A DNA stretch of 45,647 bases from positions 1-45,647 of the forward strand of contig CAJBMM010000030.1 of assembly GCA_903954185.1 (NCBI GenBank), read 5' to 3'. The DNA is from an uncultured Candidatus Berkelbacteria bacterium. Its GTDB lineage: Bacteria > Patescibacteriota > UBA1384 > CAJBMM01. This document shows positions 40,822-45,647 of the stretch, piece by piece. Both the position numbers and the translations under genes were made by a program. Position 1 is the first letter of the stretch; the number at the start of each line of letters is the position of its first letter. A model generated the notes under the pieces. The model searched no databases and was not told the DNA's origin. It was given only the letters and a program-made list of their open reading frames with translations.

Positions 40822-41517
40822 ATGTTACCAGAAAGAAATTTTTCACAATTAGAAGCTAGAATTGGTTACACTTTTAAAAACCAAAATTTATTACAGCGTG
40901 TTTTTTTACATCGCTCGGCTTTAAACGAGCATCGTGGCGAAAACTTAGAAAATAATGAACGCATGGAATTTTTAGGTGATGCTGTTTTAGAACTTATCTC
41001 CACTGAATATTTATATAATAATTTCAAAAATCCAGAGGGCGAGCTAACAAACTGGCGATCGGCATTGGTTCGTGGACAACATTTAGCCGTAAAAGCCGAG
41101 CAACTTGAATTTGGTGATTTGATGTATTTAAGCCGCGGAGAGCAAAAAAGCGGTGGCAAAGCAAAACAGCTAATTTTGGCAAACGCATTCGAAGCTTTAA
41201 TTGGCGCAATGTATTTAGATGGTGGATACGATTGTGCCAGCAAATTCGTGCATCGCTACATAATATCTGACTTAAACGATATTTTATCTAATAATTTGCA
41301 CCTAGACCCCAAAAGTCATTTGCAAGAGTTAACACAAGAAAAACATGGCATTACACCCAATTATCGCGTACTAAAAGAAGAAGGACCAGATCATAACAAA
41401 CAGTTTGTTGTTGGTGCATATTTAGGTGAAAAGCAGATTGGCGAAGGTAGCGGCACTTCTAAACAAACAGCACAAATTGCAGCGGCCGCAAACGCACTGG
41501 CTAGCCAAACCAAATAA
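40822..41517 (+). CDS. rnc: Ribonuclease III
   Basis: 231 residues. It cuts double-stranded RNA in rRNA maturation. The catalytic signature ERMEFLGDAVLEL gives Glu49 and Asp53. The second acidic pair region reads ILANAFEALIGAMYLD: Glu124 is present, but Asn121 is at the place where E. coli and Aquifex enzymes have Asp. The dsRBD (about 155-228, DPKSHLQELTQEKHGITPNY, VGAYLGEKQIGEGSGTSKQT) is complete. Expression may rely on an upstream promoter; a GCTAATAGCTAG repeat lies just before the ATG. Confidence 0.95.
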   Translation: MLPERNFSQLEARIGYTFKNQNLLQRVFLHRSALNEHRGENLENNERMEFLGDAVLELISTEYLYNNFKNPEGELTNWRSALVRGQHLAVKAEQLEFGDLMYLSRGEQKSGGKAKQLILANAFEALIGAMYLDGGYDCASKFVHRYIISDLNDILSNNLHLDPKSHLQELTQEKHGITPNYRVLKEEGPDHNKQFVVGAYLGEKQIGEGSGTSKQTAQIAAAANALASQTK

Positions 41518-41556
41518 TTTTAAAATTTGCTACATTATATTACTTATTTCTGGTAA

Positions 41557-41562
41557 TATAAT
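41557..41562 (+). promoter_or_regulatory. Possible -10 box for nusB
   Basis: TATAAT about 27 bases before the ATG; no good -35. Followed by the ribosome-binding site GAGGAA (41581-41586). Confidence 0.35.
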
Positions 41563-41589
41563 TACAATACTAATTTATACGAGGAACTT

Positions 41590-42096
41590 ATGAATCGCCA
41601 TTTATCTCGAACCATCGTCATGCAAACCATTTACGAATGGGATTTTAGGAAAGACAGAGATTATGTAGAAATCGCAGAGCGCAATACAGATCAATACGAC
41701 GCAGAAACAGATAAAGAATATATTACTATCACTGTAAAAGGAATTATTGAAAATATTGATAAAATAGATCCGCTATTACAACAAGCCGCCCCAGATTGGC
41801 CAGTAGGGCAAATTGCGGTTATCGATAAAACAATATTGCGAATTGCGGTTTACGAATTAATGATAGATCGCAAAGTCCCACCTAAAGTAATAATTAATGA
41901 GGCTGTAGAGCTAGCCAAAACCTTTGGGTCCGATAACTCAGGTAAATTTATAAATGGAGTTTTGGGAACGCTTTACCGCCAAAGCGATTTACCTAAAGAA
42001 GAAGAGGTAGAAAAAGTATTAGAAGAAAACGAAAAAGTATTAGAAGTGCCAGAAGATTCTGGCCCAGTAACTGCACACGTAATGCCCGATAACTAG
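41590..42096 (+). CDS. nusB: Transcription antitermination factor NusB
   Basis: 168 residues. The helical NusB fold is visible in [57 protein letters not shown] and [20 protein letters not shown]. NusB with S10 binds BoxA RNA during rRNA transcription. The last ~30 residues are Glu-rich, an extension with no known role. GAGGAA lies four bases before the ATG. Confidence 0.93.
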   Translation: MNRHLSRTIVMQTIYEWDFRKDRDYVEIAERNTDQYDAETDKEYITITVKGIIENIDKIDPLLQQAAPDWPVGQIAVIDKTILRIAVYELMIDRKVPPKVIINEAVELAKTFGSDNSGKFINGVLGTLYRQSDLPKEEEVEKVLEENEKVLEVPEDSGPVTAHVMPDN

Positions 42097-42165
42097 TTAG
42101 TAAACTTAAACATTTGATAATTTTAGCATCATATCGCCAAACAAAAACTTCTCGAAAGCGACACT

Positions 42166-43134
42166 ATGTTTCATTATTTAATTTTATCGTTGTCACTATT
42201 AGCCAATACCTTAGGTGCTAATAGTTTAGCATCTAAAATTGAGCAACCAATTATTAAACCAAACGTCAGTGCACAATCTGTCAATAACTCTGCTACCAAA
42301 GCTTTACCTATTCCAAAGCCATTACCCAAATTAACAAACACAACCTCGCTTTCTATGGAATCGCAAGCATACTTAGTTTTTGATCCTAAAAGTGCCACCG
42401 TTTTAATTGAAAAAAATGGTTATAAAAAAAGACCAATGGCTAGCACTATTAAAATTATGACCGCAATATTAACTGTAGAGCGTGGTAAGTTAGACGATGT
42501 AGTGACAATATCACCCAAGGCAGCCAGCCAACCAGGCTCTAGCGCAGGATTACGCAATGGTGAGCAAATTACCGTAAAAAATTTATTATACGGACTCATG
42601 CTAAATTCTGGCAACGATGCTGCCATGGCTTTGGCTGAATATATATCTGGCAATGAAGAATCTTTTGTATCACTCATGAACCAACGCGGCTCCGAACTTG
42701 GTTTAACGCAATTTCATGCTAGTGACCCAGCCGGATTAGATGAAAATCCAATAAGTGGCACCATTATGTCTCCATATAATTTGGCCAAGTTGATGAGTTA
42801 CTCGTTAAAATTTAACAACCTTAAAGATATTATGAAAACAAAAAGTATTGAGTTTACAAATGTAGACGGCAAGATTCCACGCACACTTACAAACTCAAAT
42901 AGATTTGTGACTTTTGATGACCCTAGAATTTTGGGTGGCAAAACAGGCACCGGATCGAACATTGGATCGGGCGGGGCTGGACATGTGCTAGTATCAGCCT
43001 TGGAGCAAAATGGTTACACGTTTATTGGTGTGGCTTCGGGAACTTTTGCCGATAAGCCAACCGCCTCTTACGAACAGGTTAAAAAACTTTTAAATTTTTC
43101 GTTTGACAACATTCAACCTAAGGCCAGCGAATAA
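42166..43134 (+). CDS. D-alanyl-D-alanine carboxypeptidase (PBP5/6-like)
   Basis: 322 residues. A hydrophobic start (1-22, MFHYLILSLSLLANTLG) is a signal or anchor, followed by a Pro/Thr linker (to about 65). Peptidase S11 motifs are intact: STIK (Ser93-Lys96), SGN (148-150) and KTG (259-261). It trims the last D-Ala from peptidoglycan stem peptides outside the membrane. The usual C-terminal amphipathic anchor of PBP5 is missing. A convergent hairpin terminator separates it from rpmF. No clear ribosome-binding site was seen. Confidence 0.9.
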   Translation: MFHYLILSLSLLANTLGANSLASKIEQPIIKPNVSAQSVNNSATKALPIPKPLPKLTNTTSLSMESQAYLVFDPKSATVLIEKNGYKKRPMASTIKIMTAILTVERGKLDDVVTISPKAASQPGSSAGLRNGEQITVKNLLYGLMLNSGNDAAMALAEYISGNEESFVSLMNQRGSELGLTQFHASDPAGLDENPISGTIMSPYNLAKLMSYSLKFNNLKDIMKTKSIEFTNVDGKIPRTLTNSNRFVTFDDPRILGGKTGTGSNIGSGGAGHVLVSALEQNGYTFIGVASGTFADKPTASYEQVKKLLNFSFDNIQPKASE

Positions 43135-43156
43135 TTAATAACTAATCTTAATATAA

Positions 43157-43190
43157 AACGAATCGCCTCAGGGGTCTGAGGCGATTCGTT
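43157..43190. terminator. Bidirectional intrinsic terminator between dacA-like gene and rpmF
   Basis: AACGAATCGCCTCA (43157-43170) pairs with TGAGGCGATTCGTT (43177-43190): a perfect 14-bp stem with loop GGGGTC. It is followed by CTTTAAGTTTTT on the plus side and, on the minus side, by a TTTTATA stretch. The converging genes on both sides fit a shared terminator. The core matches 2133-2157. Confidence 0.85.
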
Positions 43191-43207
43191 CTTTAAGTTT
43201 TTATAAG

Positions 43208-43516
43208 TTAAGCGTCTTTTTCAGTCTTTTTTACAGTTTTCTTTGCAGTCGACTTCTTTTCGCTAGACGATTTCTCTGCAGGCTTCTTTTCTTTTTTAGG
43301 TGTCTCTACATCCGCTACAGGCTCTTCAGCCGCAACTTTCTCTTTTTGCACAATTACTTGACGGCCACGATATGTGCCGCAAGAGGGGCACACAGCATGA
43401 GCTAATCTTGGCTCATGACATTGTGGACAAAAAGTAATTTGTGGTAATTCTAATTTAATTTGTGAACGTCTTGTTCCAGAGCGAACATGTGACATTCTTT
43501 TCTTTGGCATGGCCAT
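43208..43516 (-). CDS. rpmF: 50S ribosomal protein L32 (bL32) with long charged tail
   Basis: 102 residues, longer than the usual ~60. The core is MAMPKKRMSHVRSGTRRSQ followed by zinc Cys30, Cys33, Cys43 and Cys46 (CPQC, CPSC). The extra ~45 residues are Lys/Glu/Ala-rich (KKEKKPAEKSSSEKKSTAKK), a low-complexity extension of unknown purpose. L32 lies near the E site. AAAGGA lies nine bases before the ATG (ATG at 43510 is also possible). yceD lies upstream, as in most bacteria, but at a distance. Confidence 0.93.
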   Translation of the reverse strand: MAMPKKRMSHVRSGTRRSQIKLELPQITFCPQCHEPRLAHAVCPSCGTYRGRQVIVQKEKVAAEEPVADVETPKKEKKPAEKSSSEKKSTAKKTVKKTEKDA

Positions 43517-43627
43517 GAGGGTGGTTCCTTTCGATTTTAACTTATTGCGATATACTTTTCAGCTTTTTCACTATCGCAAAACAATTTTCAAATTTCAATT
43601 TACAATTTTCAATGAAGGAATATCTCT

Positions 43628-43653
43628 GTCATTCTGGCTTTGACCAGAATCTA
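43628..43653. repeat. GTCATTC-type palindrome between yceD and rpmF
   Basis: ATTCTGG (43631-43637) pairs with CCAGAAT (43644-43650), preceded by GTC and followed by CTA. Shares the form of 29608-29677 and 39271-39352. Confidence 0.6.
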
Positions 43654-43679
43654 TATAATAGATCTTCAATAATTTTGGA

Positions 43680-43706
43680 CTTTGGTCTTTGGTCTTTGGT
43701 CTTTGA
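43680..43706. repeat. Tandem 7-bp repeat
   Basis: About three and a half copies of GGTCTTT between yceD and rpmF. Confidence 0.7.
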
Positions 43707-43721
43707 ATTATCTTTTATATC

Positions 43722-44243
43722 TTACACTATTTTTGGTTTGTTGTCTACTTCTTCCGAGATAAAATGATTGGTATTTGCTTTTTTATGATCTGGATTATCA
43801 TTTAAGTTAACACCACAAGTAGGGCACAATCCTAAACAGCTTTTTTTACATACCGGAAACTGGTCTATAGCGGTTACAAATGTATCAATAATTGGCTGAA
43901 TTAAGTTCACTGCCAAATCGGAGGTTATTTTAATTCTATCGTCACCATCTTCTACCGATTGCGAAAATTCAAACTCAGATTCATTTTCAATCTTGTGTAA
44001 GGTTACTTTTAAGCATTTTGAACATTCTTGATTCAGTTCTCCCAAAACGCTCAAATTAAGCATTAAAAACTTTTCGGCTTTTTCCCAAATCAAATTAACT
44101 TTAACCTCACCTAAAACCTGAATTTCGGTTAAATCTGCCACTATTTCTGGTGTTAAAGTAAGTGTGTCTGTGGCGCTTTGTCCAAGCTCCATTTTCCAAT
44201 ACTCTTTAACTACATAATTTTCTAAAAATTTATATTCTTTCAT
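43722..44243 (-). CDS. yceD: YceD-family (DUF177) protein
   Basis: 173 residues from the ATG at 44243, with GAGGAA upstream; a longer form from 44294 is unlikely. The family marks are CSKCLKVTLHKIENESEFEF and, near the end, CKKSCLGLCPTCGVNLN, two Cys clusters likely to bind metal. YceD proteins are linked to 23S rRNA maturation and are usually encoded with rpmF, as here. The gene is separated from rpmF by about 205 bases of repeats. Confidence 0.88.
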   Translation of the reverse strand: MKEYKFLENYVVKEYWKMELGQSATDTLTLTPEIVADLTEIQVLGEVKVNLIWEKAEKFLMLNLSVLGELNQECSKCLKVTLHKIENESEFEFSQSVEDGDDRIKITSDLAVNLIQPIIDTFVTAIDQFPVCKKSCLGLCPTCGVNLNDNPDHKKANTNHFISEEVDNKPKIV

Positions 44244-44298
44244 ATATTTCCTCGCTAGTTTATTTATACTCCAAATTATGCTCATTTGCCACATTGCT

Positions 44299-44325
44299 GG
44301 AGGGGTAGCGAAAAGGGCTACTCCC
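44299..44325. repeat. Hairpin upstream of the C39-like peptidase
   Basis: GGGGTAGC (about 44301-44308) pairs with GCTACTCC (about 44317-44324) in the divergent region between yceD and the peptidase gene. Confidence 0.5.
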
Positions 44326-44342
44326 CAAACTAATTAAAAATT

Positions 44343-44410
44343 AGGGTTGTAACCCTTAAGCATGTAGTTGTTTGAGGGTTGCACCCTCGTAATACGAGGG
44401 AACAACCCTT
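44343..44410 (+). repeat. Compound palindromic element, copy B
   Basis: AGGGTTGTAACCCT, then AGGGTTGCACCCT and AGGGAACAACCCT. It lacks the first module of copy A and has a hybrid in its place. The last two modules are identical to those of copy A. Confidence 0.75.
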
Positions 44411-44451
44411 TTCATTGCCAGCATAAATGCATCCTCAATTTGCTGAATTTA

Positions 44452-44481
44452 TTGGATGGATTCGCGTGAGTTCGATATAAT
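44452..44481 (+). promoter_or_regulatory. Putative leaderless promoter of the C39-like peptidase
   Basis: TTGGAT (44452-44457), 18 bases, perfect TATAAT (44476-44481), then six bases to the ATG at 44488. No ribosome-binding site is visible. Confidence 0.55.
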
Positions 44482-44487
44482 GACCAC

Positions 44488-45264
44488 ATGACCAAGAAGT
44501 TACTAATTCTAATCTTTTTTGCCCTAATTGTCATCTTATTATTTAGAGTGGAAAATAATCATGCCAACCAAACTAGGTCGCTTACTCCAATTGCAACGCC
44601 CACCGAATCAACAAAAACTCCGGAACTAATCGGCCCACCAGATTCGATCTCGCCGTCAGAGTCACCCTCCAATACGCCTCTACCGACTACCCCACCAACT
44701 GTAGGACTACCAGCTAAAATATCAATCGAGATGCCTTTTACTACACAAGCACCCCATACTAATTGGGATGCGTTGCACGAGGATGCTTGCGAAGAAGCAA
44801 GTTTAATAATGGTAATGCATTATATAAACAACACCAAAATTACTTCAAAAGAATCTGCCGAAGAAGAAATTTTGCAAATGGTTAAGTGGGAAACTGAAAA
44901 CGAGCTAGGTTATAGCATTACTTTGCAACAACTTATAGAGGTAGCCAAACATTACGGCATAAAAACTGCTCGCATTGGCACAGCTAATAAAGAAAAAATA
45001 CAAAAAGAACTTAGCGATGGTAAACCAGTAATAGTACCTGCCGCTGGGCGCGAGTTAGACAACCCGAATTTTAAAACTCCAGGGCCACTTTATCACATGT
45101 TAGTGATTAAAGGTTACGATAAGAACGGATGGATTACTAACGACCCAGGCACGCGCAAAGGTGAAGGTTTTAGATACACTTACGATAATTTATTAAATGC
45201 CATTCATAACTGGGATGCTAACGATATTAATAATGGAGCCAAAGAGTACATGGTTATAGACTAG
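44488..45264 (+). CDS. Secreted or membrane-anchored C39-like cysteine peptidase
   Basis: 258 residues. An N-terminal hydrophobic segment (4-20) is followed by a Pro/Thr/Ser-rich linker (30-75), then a C39_2-type papain-like domain. The triad can be placed as Cys101 (HEDACEEASL), His203 (LYHMLVIKGYD) and Asp219 (WITNDPGT). In this family the fold often occurs as an extracellular peptidase; no ABC exporter is nearby. It appears to have a leaderless transcript. The gene lies between two compound palindromes (copies B and C). Confidence 0.85.
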   Translation: MTKKLLILIFFALIVILLFRVENNHANQTRSLTPIATPTESTKTPELIGPPDSISPSESPSNTPLPTTPPTVGLPAKISIEMPFTTQAPHTNWDALHEDACEEASLIMVMHYINNTKITSKESAEEEILQMVKWETENELGYSITLQQLIEVAKHYGIKTARIGTANKEKIQKELSDGKPVIVPAAGRELDNPNFKTPGPLYHMLVIKGYDKNGWITNDPGTRKGEGFRYTYDNLLNAIHNWDANDINNGAKEYMVID

Positions 45265-45442
45265 CTGGTAGGCTGTAGGTTGTAGGAAAGGGTTGTTCCC
45301 TCATTCGATGAGGGAACAACCCTCCAACGAAACGTGTTTAGGGTTGCACCCTGTTCCGCTCAAAGCTGCACAGGGAACAACCCTTACTCGCAAATTGAAT
45401 TTAACTTCCAAGCCGCCTCTACAAACTACAACCTACCAGCTA
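45262..45442 (+). repeat. Compound palindromic element, copy C, with flanking inverted repeats
   Basis: The core at 45289-45385 holds AGGGTTGTTCCCT, AGGGAACAACCCT, AGGGTTGCACCCT and AGGGAACAACCCT. Outside it TAGCTGGTAGG...TTGTAG (45262-45285) is matched by CTACAACCTACCAGCTA (45426-45442), an inverted repeat with a 7-base gap on the left, giving a MITE-like outline. Confidence 0.7.
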
Positions 45443-45452
45443 CCACCTAACC

Positions 45453-45647
45453 TCAGGAGATCATCTCATCTTTTTTAGCCCTAACGAATCCTAGCCATTG
45501 CTCTAAGAGTTGCACCACAATTTTAAACGGTGCTTCTAAAATAAAATCGAAGATAAATAAGAAAATATTTGCCTTATCTAACCTAGTTGATACCTGATAT
45601 CCAATTGTTAAGAATGGAAGGAGCAAGAAATCTATCGCTGCAGCAAA
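45453..45647 (-). CDS. Unidentified protein, C-terminal part only
   Basis: The window ends inside this frame; 64 residues and a TGA stop are visible. They include hydrophobic stretches (FAAAIDFLLLPFLTIGYQ, NIFLFIFDFILEAPFK) and a charged end (GFVRAKKDEMIS). A membrane protein is likely. No family was recognised. Confidence 0.45.
   Translation of the reverse strand, partial: FAAAIDFLLLPFLTIGYQVSTRLDKANIFLFIFDFILEAPFKIVVQLLEQWLGFVRAKKDEMIS

Overview
The window looks like one stretch of a small, AT-rich genome from the Candidate Phyla Radiation (Patescibacteria). The main signs are an S10-spc-alpha ribosomal superoperon without rpmD (uL30), rpsE running straight into rplO, many overlapping genes, short or domain-poor versions of core enzymes, and secreted proteins of a type common in these bacteria (LysM, C39-like peptidase, pseudopilin). 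TGA serves as a stop codon (for example at the end of rplN), which argues against the code-25 lineages Gracilibacteria and Absconditabacteria. The class cannot be decided from the sequence alone.

Layout. 1-2822: secreted or membrane proteins, namely a 5'-truncated HExxH putative metallopeptidase, a membrane-anchored beta-domain protein and a type IV pilin-like protein. 2900-22409: fusA, tuf and then the ribosomal superoperon rpsJ-rplC-rplD-rplW-rplB-rpsS-rplV-rpsC-rplP-rpmC-rpsQ-rplN-rplX-rplE-rpsZ-rpsH-rplF-rplR-rpsE-rplO-secY, a LysM protein, adk, map, infA, rpmJ, rpsM, rpsK, rpsD, rpoA, rplQ, rplM, rpsI. 22420-28339: rbfA (preceded by an apparent rpsP remnant), a small membrane protein, pheS, pheT and a short aspS. 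28340-31230: accessory DNA with a four-helix-bundle protein, queH, a small membrane protein and a GC-rich histidine-phosphatase gene with its own strong ribosome-binding site and hairpins. 31237-39241 (minus strand): a tightly packed operon with an ATP-grasp (PPDK_N-like) gene broken by a frameshift, a Bro-N/DinD-like gene with a borrowed tail, and four paralogous proteins ending in phosphohistidine swivelling domains. 39810-45264: rluB-type pseudouridine synthase, rnc, nusB, a D,D-carboxypeptidase, then rpmF and yceD on the minus strand and a C39-like peptidase. The window ends in an unidentified partial minus-strand gene.

How the genes work together. Most of the window is translation machinery: elongation factors, ribosomal proteins, IF-1, RbfA, three aminoacyl-tRNA synthetase genes, MetAP, an rRNA/tRNA modification enzyme and RNase III. 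The least explained part is the minus-strand swivelling-domain operon. It has one ATP-grasp gene and four different helical-plus-phosphohistidine proteins but no PEP/pyruvate TIM barrel, so it resembles a split dikinase or rifampin-phosphotransferase-like system and not a PEP synthase.

The intergenic DNA is unusually rich in palindromic and tandem repeats of several families: 13-bp compound palindromes, Neisseria dRS3-like 20-mers, a 53-bp palindrome in two inverted copies, and 57-bp and 75-bp tandem repeats that begin at stop codons. One dRS3-like unit lies in frame inside the ATP-grasp gene. Four genes have a -10 box exactly six bases before the ATG, as expected for leaderless mRNAs. No tRNA, rRNA, CRISPR array or insertion sequence was recognised.
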